From the NCBI RefSeq assembly GCF_014773265.1, contig NZ_JACWMY010000002.1:372001-436000 (forward strand): DNA of 64,000 bases, written 5' to 3'. Shown piece after piece: positions 26,428 to 36,465 of the stretch (position 1 is the stretch's first letter; every line of letters begins with the position of its first letter). The notes beneath the pieces were generated by a model. That model did not search any database. It had not been told where the DNA came from and saw only the letters and a list, made by a program, of their open reading frames with translations. The translations under genes were made by a program, and so were the position numbers. Source of the DNA: Mucilaginibacter pankratovii. GTDB lineage: Bacteria; Bacteroidota; Bacteroidia; Sphingobacteriales; Sphingobacteriaceae.

Positions 26428-28098
26428 TTATTTGAAGACGTAAGGAACCGGTGCTTCTTTCAACTTAGGGTTTGATGCAACTTCGGTAGCCGGGTAAGGC
26501 AGCCTGAAGCTTGCATCGGTTACATTTGCGTTAAACTCGTTGGCGTAGCGTACAGGCGGCGTGCTGTTATCTGATGTGCCCCTATCCTGTTGTTTTATCA
26601 TTTGAATACCCCGCGGGTGTGTAGTTACATTGAAACCGTCCACACGGCCAATGTCAAACCAAAAATCATCTTCAAAGGCAAACTCCCTGCGCCTCTCGTC
26701 TATAATATCGTCCCTCAACACGGTTAGCGGCACTGCCGATGACGGTGTAGCACCATATTTAGAGAGGTTTGGATTGGCTACGGTGTAAAACCGTTTGATG
26801 ACAGATAAATTCCCCAAGCCTGCCCTGTTGCGTACTTTATTAATGGCAGCCAGCGCTTCGGGGTCTGAACTGGTTGATGCACCTGCCATTACTGCTTCGG
26901 CTTTTATCAGGTACACATCGGCCAAACGCATCATGTAAGTATTGTTAGGGGCCGATTGGGCTGCGCTTACGCCGCCATTATCCGCCGGCGTGCCTACCAC
27001 ATATTTTTTTACCTGTGCATGCGTGCCCTGCGAGTTGGCATCAGCAGGCAGCGTGTAACCGCCTTTATCTGAATTGATCTCGGGGTAATGGTCGCCAGGA
27101 AGCATAATGGTGGCTTTCCTGCGCAAATCGCCCGCCTCGTACATATCCTGCAGGTCGAAGGTTGGCGCTAAAACGCCGTATCCGTCGCCCGTACCGGTAA
27201 TGAGGGAGTTGTAGGCAAAAGAAGCTTGTTGCGGGTTGCCTTTACCGTAGCCGCCGGTGGCAGACCACTGCAACTGAATAATTGATTCTTCGTTGTTGTT
27301 ATTGGCAGTAAGGAACAGATCGTTAAAAGTTTTACCGGCAACATCTGCCCCATATAATTTAAACTCCCCGCTGTTGATCACTTTATCCGCCTGTGCTTTG
27401 GCATTAGTATAATCCTGCATGTACAGGTAAACTTTTGCTAATAAGGCTGAAGCCGAACCGCTGGAAACACGCCCGGTTGATTTGCCCGAACGAGGGCCCA
27501 TTTTGGTGAGGTTTTCTTCCGCAAACTTCAAATCGTTTACAATAAATTTGTAAACATCGGGCACTATGTTGGCGTTTATCTGGTAGTTATCTACATAATC
27601 CAGGCTGTTCTCGATGATAGGCACAGGCCCCCATGTACGCACCAGGTGGAAATAAGCCAACGCCCTAAATAAACGAGCCTCTCCTAAGGCGTTATTCACC
27701 ACTGCTTTATCAACGGTTGCAGGTACTTTCGCCGGCAAATTGTTTATCAACGCATTAGCCTGCGCAACGGTAATAAATAATGAGTTCCATGCACCGCCAA
27801 GCTCAAAGTTGGCATCCGTAACCGAAAAATTGGAAAAGTTTACCACATCCGAAGAGTAGGTACGGCCGTTACCGCCGCTCAAATCGGTGATAGACCAGCC
27901 CGCTTTACCACACCAGCCAAACCAGGTTGCGCTGTACAATATATTGGTGCTTGCCAAAACCTGGTCGTTTGTTTGGTAATAGCTATCCAATGTAATGGCG
28001 TCTTTTGGTGGCTTATTAAAAAATTCTTTTTTACAGCTACTGGTTGTAAGGCCGGTTACAACTGTTAGCCCTAATAAATATTTTATATATTTTTTCAT
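26428..28098 (-). CDS. susD-like: SusD/RagB-family outer-membrane lipoprotein, PUL A
   Basis: 556 residues; the signal ends GLTTSSC and is followed by KKEF. Typical SusD features are visible: an N-terminal domain with ALAYFHLVRTWGPVPI, TPR-like helices in the middle (SGSASALLAKVYLYMQDY) and a C-terminal segment with RNRAGL, then ERRREFAFEDDFWFDIGR. SusD proteins form the lid of the SusC transporter and bind oligosaccharides. The gene follows SusC by 18 nt. Confidence 0.96.
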   Translation of the reverse strand: MKKYIKYLLGLTVVTGLTTSSCKKEFFNKPPKDAITLDSYYQTNDQVLASTNILYSATWFGWCGKAGWSITDLSGGNGRTYSSDVVNFSNFSVTDANFELGGAWNSLFITVAQANALINNLPAKVPATVDKAVVNNALGEARLFRALAYFHLVRTWGPVPIIENSLDYVDNYQINANIVPDVYKFIVNDLKFAEENLTKMGPRSGKSTGRVSSGSASALLAKVYLYMQDYTNAKAQADKVINSGEFKLYGADVAGKTFNDLFLTANNNNEESIIQLQWSATGGYGKGNPQQASFAYNSLITGTGDGYGVLAPTFDLQDMYEAGDLRRKATIMLPGDHYPEINSDKGGYTLPADANSQGTHAQVKKYVVGTPADNGGVSAAQSAPNNTYMMRLADVYLIKAEAVMAGASTSSDPEALAAINKVRNRAGLGNLSVIKRFYTVANPNLSKYGATPSSAVPLTVLRDDIIDERRREFAFEDDFWFDIGRVDGFNVTTHPRGIQMIKQQDRGTSDNSTPPVRYANEFNANVTDASFRLPYPATEVASNPKLKEAPVPYVFK

Positions 28099-28116
28099 TT
28101 CTATTTTTCTAAAAAG

Positions 28117-31100
28117 TTAAAATTCAGCGTTGATGCCAAAAGTTATAGTACGCGGAGAGGGGTATCTGCCTACATCTACGCCGGTTAAAAATGCGTCCTG
28201 ATTTATAGCACCAATCTCCGGGTCGAGCCCTTTGTAGGGCGTAAACACGTACAGGTTTTGCCCGCTGGCATAAAATCTTAGGCGATTAAGCTTGGCTTTT
28301 TTAATCCATTTTGAAGGCAGGCTATAGCCAATGCTCACATTCTGAATGCGCAGGAACGAACCGCTTTCAATAAACCGGTCTGAGTTTTTCAGGTTGGGGT
28401 TATCGCCGCCTCTTGGAGCCGGGATGTCTGAATTAGGATTAGTAGGGCTCCAGAAATTGGATACCGAGGCCAACTGGTTTTGGTATAAGCCCGACAAACC
28501 CGAGATAGAGTAATTCAATACGTTAAATATCTTTGCACCGTATGAACCGTTCAGGAAAAACGAAAAATCAACCGACTTGTACGAAAAGGTATTGGTGATA
28601 CCGTAAGTAAATGTTGGGTTACCGCTGCCAAGCGCAGTTTGGTCGGCCTCATCTATTTTACCATCATTGTTTAAATCCTCGTATTGTATGTCGCCAAGGA
28701 AAGTACCGGCTGGCGTATTGGCTACAGGGCGGCCAAACTGAACTGGCGCGTTACGCAATTGCTCGTCGGTTTTAAAAATGCCTTTAACTTTGTAGCCGTA
28801 GAATTCGCCGATTGGCCCACCCGCAACGGTGTGTGTAACCGGAAGGCTCAGGAAGCTAACACCAACACTTCTGTTGATGAACGGAATGCCGTTTGCCAAA
28901 GACTCTACCCTGTTTTTGTATTTGGAGAAAATAACGGTGGTATTCCATTTAAAATCCTTCCCAACTAAATTGCGGGAATTGATGGTTATATCAAATCCAC
29001 GGTTGGTTACTTTACCGCCGTTAACATAAGCAGGTGCAATAACACCAGTGCCCGAATATTCTGCCGATTGGCCTAACAGGAATGCAGGCAAGGCTGGCTG
29101 GAATAAGAAGCCTTTGGATGTTTTAATATAATAGTCAAAGCTACCGTCAATCCGGCCAAATAATGTAAAGTCAACGCCCACGTCGCTCTGCACGGCGCGC
29201 TCAAAGGTTAAGTTGTTGTTAGGTACTTTGTCTACCGCAAAGCCGGTACCCAAACCGGTTGTTACTGCGGTAAGTGCCGAGCCGTACAGATAATTGGGCA
29301 CGTTTTGGTTGGCAATTTCGCCGTACCCAACGCGTATCTTAACATTGTCGGCAATTTTTTTGATGCTTGCTAAAAAAGGCTCTTCAGAAAGGCGCCACGA
29401 TACTGCCGCCGCCGGGAAGTACCCAACCTGCTGGCCCAGCGCAAATTTAGAGGTCCTGTCGCGGCGGATGGTAGCCGTTATGCTGTACTTGTTGTTGTAG
29501 GTGTATACACCACGTGCAAATACCGACTCCAGCGAAGCACTGCCGGCATATTCTCCGTTGGTTGCAGTTTTGGCATCGCCCAGGTTAAGGGTTATTAAAT
29601 CGTTACTTAAAAAGTTTTGAACGCCTGCATCAATACCGCCCCAGGTAGATTCGTTTACTTCATAACCTAATAAGCCCGTAACCACATGTTTGGTACCGAA
29701 GGTATGGTTGTAATTTAAGTATTCTTTCCAGGCCCAGTAAATGGAATTAGCGTTGTACACATTCAGTTTTGCTGTTGGGTTAACAAACAGCGGCCCATAC
29801 CTGTACGATGGCTGGAATACCTTGTTGTTTGACCAGTTAAAGTCGCCGTTGATCTCAGACCGTAAAGAAAGATCCCTGTAAAAACGGGTATCGGCATATA
29901 AACTACCATTAAAATTACTGCGTATTAAGTTGTTATAAATATCCAGCGCACGTGCTACGGGGTTTATTTGGCCGCCTTGCTGGTTTGCCTCGGGCAATGG
30001 CCCTGCAAATGTGCCATCGGCATTACGTACTGCCTGATCCGGCGCGCTCAATAATGCGCCGTAAATAACCCCGTTGTTATCGCCGATCGAGGTATTTTGG
30101 ATAGAGCGGTTGCCTTGTATAGCAGCGCCTATTTTAAACCAATCCTTTACCTGCCCGTTAACATTTGTACGGAAGTTGAAGCGGTTGAAATCGTTGCCAA
30201 GGATAGTACCCGTTTGCTTTAAATACCCGCCTGATATATAGTAATCTACACCTTCTTTACCGCCCGATAGGGATACCTGGTGGCTTTGCATTGGCGCTGT
30301 GCGGAATATCTCGTCCTGCCAGTTGGTACCGGCAGCCAACAGATCCGGGTTGGCAAACTCGCCTCTTCTCTGCGTCCCCTGTGCGTCAGCAAGCGCGTTT
30401 TGCAATACCGCGTATTGTTGCAGGTTCATCATATTTAAAAACTTGCCCTGCTCCTGGAAACCGGCGTAGCCATCATACGCTATCCTGGCGCTGCCGTTTT
30501 TGCCGCGTTTAGTAGTGATGATGATAACCCCGTTAGATGCCCTGTTACCATAAATGGCGCTCGCCGAAGCATCTTTTAAGATGTCTATCGATTCGATATC
30601 GTTAGGGTTTAGCAGCGCTAAAGGGCTCACTGCCGATTGATCGTTGTTAACGGAGTTGAGCTGTGGCGATCTTCCGCTTGTAGAAAGATTGCGGGCGTCG
30701 CCGGATATGGCCACACCATCAATAACGTACAGGGGTTCGTTGGTTCCGCTAAGCGAAGTTACCCCGCGTACATGCACAGACGTTGAACTGCCCGGCGCAC
30801 CTGTATTTTGGGTAATGGTTAAACCTGCCGCTTTACCCTGTAATAACTGGTCGATACTGGGTTGCGGGATATTTGCAATATCCGACGCCTTTACTGATGA
30901 AATGGCACCGTTTACATCCTGCCGCCTTTGGCTGCCGTAACCAATTGCCACAACGTTTACATCGGTAAGCGATGTGGTTGATGATTTAAGGGTTACGTTG
31001 ATCTGTGTTCTGGTTCCTATAGCTACCTCTTGCTGTGCCATCCCGATGAACGAGAAAACAAGCGCCTTTGCCGTAGCAGGTACAGAGATGCTATAATTAC

Positions 31101-31281
31101 CGTTAATATCTGTAATAGTGTTTATCTTAACATCTTTAACAGATACGTTTACACCCGGCAGGGTAACGCCCTTTTCGTCTGACACTGTCCCTCTGACCAC
31201 TGTGCCCCCGCTTTGCGCCATGCTTCGGACGCAGATAAAAAAGGAGGCAAACAGCAGCGCTATTCGTAGAATTTTCCTCAT
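28117..31281 (-). CDS. susC-like: SusC/RagA-family TonB-dependent transporter, PUL A
   Basis: I chose ATG 31281 (not 31359) because it opens a clean signal peptide (MRKILRIALLFASFFICVRS, cleavage near MAQ); the protein is then 1054 residues. A CarboxypepD_reg-like domain follows (GTVSDEKGVTLPGVNVSV), then the plug domain (QLLQGKAAGLTITQNTGAPG, PLYVIDGV, DASASAIYGNRASNGVIIIT), then a 22-strand barrel ending in an aromatic residue (FGINAEF). It imports oligosaccharides with the following SusD. The leader contains a stable hairpin at 31364-31403. Confidence 0.96.
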   Translation of the reverse strand: MRKILRIALLFASFFICVRSMAQSGGTVVRGTVSDEKGVTLPGVNVSVKDVKINTITDINGNYSISVPATAKALVFSFIGMAQQEVAIGTRTQINVTLKSSTTSLTDVNVVAIGYGSQRRQDVNGAISSVKASDIANIPQPSIDQLLQGKAAGLTITQNTGAPGSSTSVHVRGVTSLSGTNEPLYVIDGVAISGDARNLSTSGRSPQLNSVNNDQSAVSPLALLNPNDIESIDILKDASASAIYGNRASNGVIIITTKRGKNGSARIAYDGYAGFQEQGKFLNMMNLQQYAVLQNALADAQGTQRRGEFANPDLLAAGTNWQDEIFRTAPMQSHQVSLSGGKEGVDYYISGGYLKQTGTILGNDFNRFNFRTNVNGQVKDWFKIGAAIQGNRSIQNTSIGDNNGVIYGALLSAPDQAVRNADGTFAGPLPEANQQGGQINPVARALDIYNNLIRSNFNGSLYADTRFYRDLSLRSEINGDFNWSNNKVFQPSYRYGPLFVNPTAKLNVYNANSIYWAWKEYLNYNHTFGTKHVVTGLLGYEVNESTWGGIDAGVQNFLSNDLITLNLGDAKTATNGEYAGSASLESVFARGVYTYNNKYSITATIRRDRTSKFALGQQVGYFPAAAVSWRLSEEPFLASIKKIADNVKIRVGYGEIANQNVPNYLYGSALTAVTTGLGTGFAVDKVPNNNLTFERAVQSDVGVDFTLFGRIDGSFDYYIKTSKGFLFQPALPAFLLGQSAEYSGTGVIAPAYVNGGKVTNRGFDITINSRNLVGKDFKWNTTVIFSKYKNRVESLANGIPFINRSVGVSFLSLPVTHTVAGGPIGEFYGYKVKGIFKTDEQLRNAPVQFGRPVANTPAGTFLGDIQYEDLNNDGKIDEADQTALGSGNPTFTYGITNTFSYKSVDFSFFLNGSYGAKIFNVLNYSISGLSGLYQNQLASVSNFWSPTNPNSDIPAPRGGDNPNLKNSDRFIESGSFLRIQNVSIGYSLPSKWIKKAKLNRLRFYASGQNLYVFTPYKGLDPEIGAINQDAFLTGVDVGRYPSPRTITFGINAEF

Positions 31282-31820
31282 AATGAATTGTTGGTTGTTA
31301 TTGGTTTGTTTTAATAAATGGTTTAAACGCTCATAAAAAACATAGCGGGTTAAGCACATTGCTGCCGCCGGTTTACGCAGGCCGTGTAAAAATTACCGGT
31401 GGCCTGGCTCAATAAAAAATAAAAAAATGGTACTCTCGGTTTATATAATATCGGTTAGGCTAATTGGAGCTAACGATATTGTTTTACAGGGGATGAAATT
31501 ATAGGCTATTGCGAAGCCGGTTGTGGATAAATAGGGGCACAAATGTCAACCCTTCGTAAACAACTGAAAATAAATAACTTAATATTTATGAGCGGCTTTT
31601 TTTTAGGCAACTAATTACAAATGTGTACCCGGAAGGCTTATGTAATACGCCATAAAATGAGCGGATAACGCTGCATGAGCACAGCGGCAAACATGGTATT
31701 TGAAGATTGAAGTGCGGCATGCCGACTTGGATTACCGAAGCAACTATCTATCCGCGCACCCTAAAGGAAACAGAAGCCGTAGTACCGGGCATTCTGAGGC
31801 GGAAGCTATTGGCCCGTTTT
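31282..31820. other. Regulatory region upstream of PUL A susC
   Basis: 539 nt between the HTCS gene and susC, both leftward. It must hold the HTCS-controlled susC promoter. I found no perfect minus-strand TAnnTTTG box. A leader hairpin lies at 31364-31403. No gene is seen. Confidence 0.5.
31364..31403 (-). promoter_or_regulatory. Leader hairpin upstream of susC (PUL A)
   Basis: GCCGCCGGT (31364-31372) pairs with ACCGGTGGC (31395-31403), with one G-U wobble and a 22-nt loop, 82-122 nt upstream of the susC start codon. It has no T-run, so it is more likely an mRNA leader structure or a regulator site than a terminator. Confidence 0.35.
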
Positions 31821-34800
31821 CTAATCCTCAATAAAACTATCTACGTACCTTGATGGGATGGTATTAAATTCAGCCTTAAAAGTCCTCACAAAATACTTCT
31901 GGCTTTTGAAACCTACTTTGTGGCAAATTTGGGAGATAGTAAGATGCCCGGTTTCCAGCAGTTGGGCTGCCCTCTTCAGGCGCATCTGGCGTACCAGTTC
32001 GTTTGGTGTTTTGCCGGTCATCTGCAGTATTTTTTTATAAAGGGTATAGCGGCTCACAAACATCTCGCTGCTAAGCTCCTCTACCGAAAAATTAATGTTA
32101 GAGATATTATTATCAATCAATATCAGCACTTTTTTGATGAACAACTCATCAGGCGATTCTACCCCCACCTCGGTTGGGCTGGCATCTACCTGTTTTTGAT
32201 AAGTTTTGCGCATGTGTTCCTGCTGGCTAAGGATGTTCCTTATTTTAGATACCAGTATCTCGAAATTGAAGGGCTTGGTCATGTAATCGCTCGCACCTGT
32301 TCCAAGGCCTTTTAGCTGTTGCTCTTCTCCTGCTATGGCCGTTAGCAAAATAACCGGTATGTGCGATGTGCGTTTATCACCCTTTATTTTAAGGCATAGG
32401 TCGGTACCGTTCATCTCGGGCATAGTTATATCACTTACCACCAGGTTGGGGTGCTGGGCAAGCGCTTTTTGCCAGCCTTTTTTACCGTTATCAGCTTCCA
32501 GGATGTCGAAGAAATCTTTCAGGTTGTCTTTGAGGTAAAAGCGGAAGTCGTCATTATCCTCCACCAGCAAAACGGTAGGTTTTTTGGTATCCCGGTTTTC
32601 TTTCGGCCGCTTATCTTTTTTTCCTGCTATATCAACCGGCTCGTCCCCTATATGCGGAAGCAATACAGAGGCATCTGTAAATACTTTTTTATCTAATTGC
32701 TGCAATGGCAATAACACGGTGAAGCAACTGCCCTGGTTAAGTTCGCTTTCTACAACAATTTCGCCCTGGTGCAGCCTTACAAATTCTTTAGTTATAGATA
32801 ACCCTATACCGCTGCCCTGGTTAAGCATGCTACCCGGGATATCGCTTTGGAAGAAAGGCTGGAATATCTTTTCCATTTTATCGTTGCCTATACCAATACC
32901 TGTGTCGATGATCTTTATCTCGAGCAGCGTGGCGGCATCACTATCACTATTCCTCAAATTTAAAAGTACGCTCACCTGCCCCCCTGCATGCGTAAACTTA
33001 TAGGCATTAGATAGCAGGTTAAAAAGGATACGCTCTATCTTGTCGTGGTCGAAACTGGTGTAAAACTCATCAACCTCAGTATCAAACACAAAATCTATCC
33101 CCTTTTGCTCGGCCACATCGGTAAACGCGTGTGATAGTTCGCGGATGAAGCTTATAATATCCCCCGTGTTTTTGTGCAGCTTCAGTTCCTGATACTCCAT
33201 TTTACGGAAATCCAGCAGCTGGTTCACGAGGTTAAGTAAGCGCTTTGCATTGCGGTTAACCAGTAAAAGCTGATTTTTCACATCGGGGTCTTTCACCTGT
33301 TTTACAATCTTATCTACCGGCGCCATTATCAGCGATAGCGGCGTACGAAACTCATGGCTTACGTTGGTAAAGAATTTGATTTTCATCAGGTCAAGCTCAT
33401 GAAGGCGTTGCGTTTCTTCCCGCTCCTTCTCCAGCAGGAACTGGGTTCGCAGTTTTTTTATACCCTCCCTGCGGATGTAAAATAAAGCGCCTATAAATGC
33501 CAGGGCATAAAGGATATAAGCAAAGGTAGTTTTCCACCAGGGAGGCAATATGGTTACATGCAAGGTCAATTCTTTGCTGTTCCAAAAACCGGTGTTTGAT
33601 GCGCGTACTTTAAAAGTATAATCGCCTGCATCTAAGTTGGTGTAGGGTGCCTTTCGGCTAAGGTTATCGGCCGTGATCCAGTTTCTGTCGAAGCCCTGCA
33701 TCATGTACTCAAATTTAACTTTATCCGGATCGAAATAGTTGAGGGCGGCAAATTCTATCGAAAACACATTCTCGTTATATTTCAACTCGATGCTTTTCAT
33801 ATAACTGATGGCATTAGGCAGGATAACTTCACCGTAGATCTTTTCGCCCACAGATACACTTTTGTTAAAAACCTGCAAATCGGTTAGCGCCAATTCGGGT
33901 ACATGCTTGCTCGAATGCAGATCCGCCGGGTTAAAAATATTAAAGCCGTTACCGCCGCCAAATATGAGTTCGCCGCTGCGGGTTTTGTATGATGAATGCG
34001 GCGTAAACTCGCGGCCCTGCAACCCGTCCTTTTCATTATAATTAACAAAGCTGAATTTACGAGGCGACACTTTATCGTTTATGGTGATGCTGGATAGCCC
34101 GTTTTGAGTGCTTGCCCAAACGTGGTGGCTATTATCCTCCCGTATATCAATAACGGTATTATCGGGCAGCCCGTCTTTATGTGTAAGGTTGGTAAAGCTG
34201 CCTGTTTCCGGGTCAAATATGCTTATCCCCCCGCGCGAACTTACCCATATCAACCCACGGCTGTCCTCTAAAATATTGTTGGTATTGTTATTAGCAACGC
34301 TGTGCGGGTCTTTATCGTCATGGATATAGTGCGAAAACTGCCCCGTTTTACGATTTAAAACATCCACGCCAAATGCAGTTACTATCCAAAGGTTCTTCCG
34401 CTTATCCTCCATAAGCGACGAAATGTAGTTAGAATGGATAGAGTTGCTGCTGCCAGGAGTTGGTTTGTAATGAGAGAATTTGCCGGTTTTACGGTTAAAC
34501 AGGTTTAAACCGCCGGCAAGCGTACCGATCCACATATTTTGGTCTCCGTCCTCAATGATCGACCATATACGGTCTTCGGAAATACTGGTGGAATCGGCAT
34601 CGTTATGGCGGTAATGTTTAAAGTTTTTACCGTCAAAAACATCCAGCCCGCCAAAGTAAGTACCTATCCATAGCTTCTGCTCATGATCCAAGTACATGCT
34701 CACTATTATATTGTTGGTGAGGCTGTTGATGTTGGCTGCATCGTGCATGTATTTTTTAAAGCTGCCGTTCTTACGGTTAAAATAAACCAAACCACCGCCG

Positions 34801-35969
34801 TTGGTGCCCAGCCAAAGGTTGCCATACTTATCTTCTATAAACTTGTTTACATCGCTAAAACTTAAGCTGGCCGGGTCTGACAGGTGATGCGTGTATAGCG
34901 GAAACTTGATGATACTTTCGTGGTAGTAGCTTACGCCCCGCTTGTAGGTGCCGGCCCATATAATGCCGGTGTTATCCCTATACAGCAATATAATACTGTT
35001 TTGGCCAACCGTTTTATTATCATCTTCCCGGTTTAGCAGGTATTTGAATGTAAAATCCTGTTTGTTTAGAATATTAATGCCACCGTGGTCGGTTGCTATC
35101 CATATACGGTTTTTATCGTCCTGTATCAGGCTGGTAACTACATTGGTATTTAACCCGCCATGCCCGTTATCTTTATCAACGTGCCTAAACAAGTTAAGCC
35201 CGCTGTTAAGGTAATAAACACCCAATGAGTAATTAGGCACAAATGCCCATATATCGTCCTGGTTATCAATAAAAACGCAGTAACTACTGCTTAAGCCGGG
35301 GCTTATGCCGACCAGCGTTTTGCGGTAATCAACTTTATGAGTTGCAGGGTTTACCCTTTCTAAAACGCCCTTATTATATACCAGCCAAATGTTGCCTTTA
35401 CTATCCGTGGCTAAATCAGATACGGTGTTGCTGTAAATAGACTGCCCATCGCCCGGTTTATTGCTAATGTGCGTGGTTGTTTTACTAAGGGCCGTGTATT
35501 TGTACACACCGGTGACCGAATTGAGGAACCAAAAATTACCCTTCCTGTCTTTTTTTACCGCGGTAAGGTTTTGAGAGGGGATACTTATCGACCTTAAAAA
35601 GCCGCCCGCGTCATGACTAAAACGCTCTGTCTGCGGGTCGTAAATATTATAACCGTTACGGGTTTCTATCCAAAGCTTGCCCCCTGGGCCTTCTGATATG
35701 CTTAGTATAAAATCGTCGTTAAGGCTGGTGGTATCGCCGGTGATGTGCTTAAATACTTTAAACTTATAGCCGTCATATTTATTTAGCCCCGATAAAGTGC
35801 CAAACCACATAAAGCCCTTGCTATCCTTAAAAACACAATTTACCTGGTTATGCGAAAGCCCGCTGGTAATATCAAGCTTAGAGAATTGGAACTCGTTATT
35901 TTGGGCGTGAAGCCGTGCGATAATAAAAAATGCTAAAAAAAATAAGCACCCCCCGCGTTTCTTCATCAC
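31821..35969 (-). CDS. Hybrid two-component sensor/regulator (HTCS)
   Basis: 1382 residues in one chain. A signal peptide is followed by two seven-bladed Reg_prop beta-propellers (about 25-730; many repeats of the DGLW/GNLWLGT type), Y_Y_Y (about 735-810) and a membrane helix (about 812-832). Then come HisKA with H872 (NVSHEFRTPLS), HATPase (N-box LLSNAYKFT, G-box DTGIGIG), a receiver with D1180 (VVSDITMPEMNG), and an AraC-type HTH at the C-terminus (about 1273-1380; SQICHKVGFKSQKYFVRTFK). In Bacteroides, HTCS proteins bind an oligosaccharide in the periplasm and activate the adjacent susC promoter. Its location directly upstream of PUL A makes that PUL the likely target. Whether it also controls PUL B is open. 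Confidence 0.96.
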   Translation of the reverse strand: MMKKRGGCLFFLAFFIIARLHAQNNEFQFSKLDITSGLSHNQVNCVFKDSKGFMWFGTLSGLNKYDGYKFKVFKHITGDTTSLNDDFILSISEGPGGKLWIETRNGYNIYDPQTERFSHDAGGFLRSISIPSQNLTAVKKDRKGNFWFLNSVTGVYKYTALSKTTTHISNKPGDGQSIYSNTVSDLATDSKGNIWLVYNKGVLERVNPATHKVDYRKTLVGISPGLSSSYCVFIDNQDDIWAFVPNYSLGVYYLNSGLNLFRHVDKDNGHGGLNTNVVTSLIQDDKNRIWIATDHGGINILNKQDFTFKYLLNREDDNKTVGQNSIILLYRDNTGIIWAGTYKRGVSYYHESIIKFPLYTHHLSDPASLSFSDVNKFIEDKYGNLWLGTNGGGLVYFNRKNGSFKKYMHDAANINSLTNNIIVSMYLDHEQKLWIGTYFGGLDVFDGKNFKHYRHNDADSTSISEDRIWSIIEDGDQNMWIGTLAGGLNLFNRKTGKFSHYKPTPGSSNSIHSNYISSLMEDKRKNLWIVTAFGVDVLNRKTGQFSHYIHDDKDPHSVANNNTNNILEDSRGLIWVSSRGGISIFDPETGSFTNLTHKDGLPDNTVIDIREDNSHHVWASTQNGLSSITINDKVSPRKFSFVNYNEKDGLQGREFTPHSSYKTRSGELIFGGGNGFNIFNPADLHSSKHVPELALTDLQVFNKSVSVGEKIYGEVILPNAISYMKSIELKYNENVFSIEFAALNYFDPDKVKFEYMMQGFDRNWITADNLSRKAPYTNLDAGDYTFKVRASNTGFWNSKELTLHVTILPPWWKTTFAYILYALAFIGALFYIRREGIKKLRTQFLLEKEREETQRLHELDLMKIKFFTNVSHEFRTPLSLIMAPVDKIVKQVKDPDVKNQLLLVNRNAKRLLNLVNQLLDFRKMEYQELKLHKNTGDIISFIRELSHAFTDVAEQKGIDFVFDTEVDEFYTSFDHDKIERILFNLLSNAYKFTHAGGQVSVLLNLRNSDSDAATLLEIKIIDTGIGIGNDKMEKIFQPFFQSDIPGSMLNQGSGIGLSITKEFVRLHQGEIVVESELNQGSCFTVLLPLQQLDKKVFTDASVLLPHIGDEPVDIAGKKDKRPKENRDTKKPTVLLVEDNDDFRFYLKDNLKDFFDILEADNGKKGWQKALAQHPNLVVSDITMPEMNGTDLCLKIKGDKRTSHIPVILLTAIAGEEQQLKGLGTGASDYMTKPFNFEILVSKIRNILSQQEHMRKTYQKQVDASPTEVGVESPDELFIKKVLILIDNNISNINFSVEELSSEMFVSRYTLYKKILQMTGKTPNELVRQMRLKRAAQLLETGHLTISQICHKVGFKSQKYFVRTFKAEFNTIPSRYVDSFIED

Positions 35970-36153
35970 CTTTTTTGTTGTTACACGTTATCGTTTAGGA
36001 GGTTACACTTATTTCCGATGCCATTTTATCAATTTATTTCAAATATGGTGGCTATTTATACAAAATCTTTACAGATTCCATTTTTTTTTGACAAATTAAC
36101 ATTTAGCGCCCTTGGTGGCAATCATTTGTCTAAGATATCAATAAGTTATAAAA
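35970..36153. other. Upstream region of the HTCS gene
   Basis: An AT-rich spacer that should hold the leftward HTCS promoter. No perfect TAnnTTTG box was found on the minus strand. Confidence 0.4.
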
Positions 36154-36180
36154 TTGCTTAAACCAAAATGATTATATTTG
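36154..36180 (+). promoter_or_regulatory. Promoter of candidate sRNA
   Basis: TATATTTG at 36173-36180 is a perfect TAnnTTTG (-7) box. TTG at 36154-36156 gives a slightly short spacing of 16 nt to it. The predicted start is near 36187. No annotated-size gene lies downstream on this strand before the terminator. Confidence 0.55.
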
Positions 36181-36186
36181 TATGAT

Positions 36187-36358
36187 AGGATTTGCAATTA
36201 TTCTGCAAACGAAAAAGTGGTGAGTAAGAAAATAAGCCATTATAACATATTGAATATCAGATCAATACAAGGGAAATACAAATCCCTTCTCCACAAAGCT
36301 CAACGCCAAAAAAAGAGTAAAAGCCTGCAAATAAAATAATTGCAGGCTTTTGTTTTTT
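36187..36358 (+). ncRNA. Candidate small RNA between the two PULs
   Basis: About 170 nt run from a predicted promoter to a strong terminator on the strand opposite to all nearby genes. An internal hairpin AAGGGA / TCCCTT (36269-36274 / 36283-36288) precedes the terminator hairpin. The region also contains a 39-codon basic frame (GTG 36220 to TAA 36339) that runs into the terminator stem, so it could instead encode a small peptide or be dual-function. PUL-linked sRNAs are known in Bacteroides (DonS, GibS). No similarity to those is claimed. Confidence 0.45.
36319..36358. terminator. Strong bidirectional terminator at the PUL A/PUL B boundary
   Basis: A perfect 12-bp stem AAAAGCCTGCAA / TTGCAGGCTTTT (36319-36330 / 36340-36351), loop ATAAAATAA, followed by GTTTTTT on the plus strand. 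On the minus strand the stem's own T-rich end is followed by ACTC and seven T. It ends the candidate sRNA (plus) and the PUL B operon, 115 nt after the DUF1080 stop (minus). Confidence 0.9.
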
Positions 36359-36465
36359 AGTCAAATGTTACTATTTACCCCTCTTTTAGAATTCATTTGT
36401 AGGGCGAGTAATTTGGTGAGTTGACTTTCTGAAAACCTTACTCATCTTAAAAATTTACTTACCAT

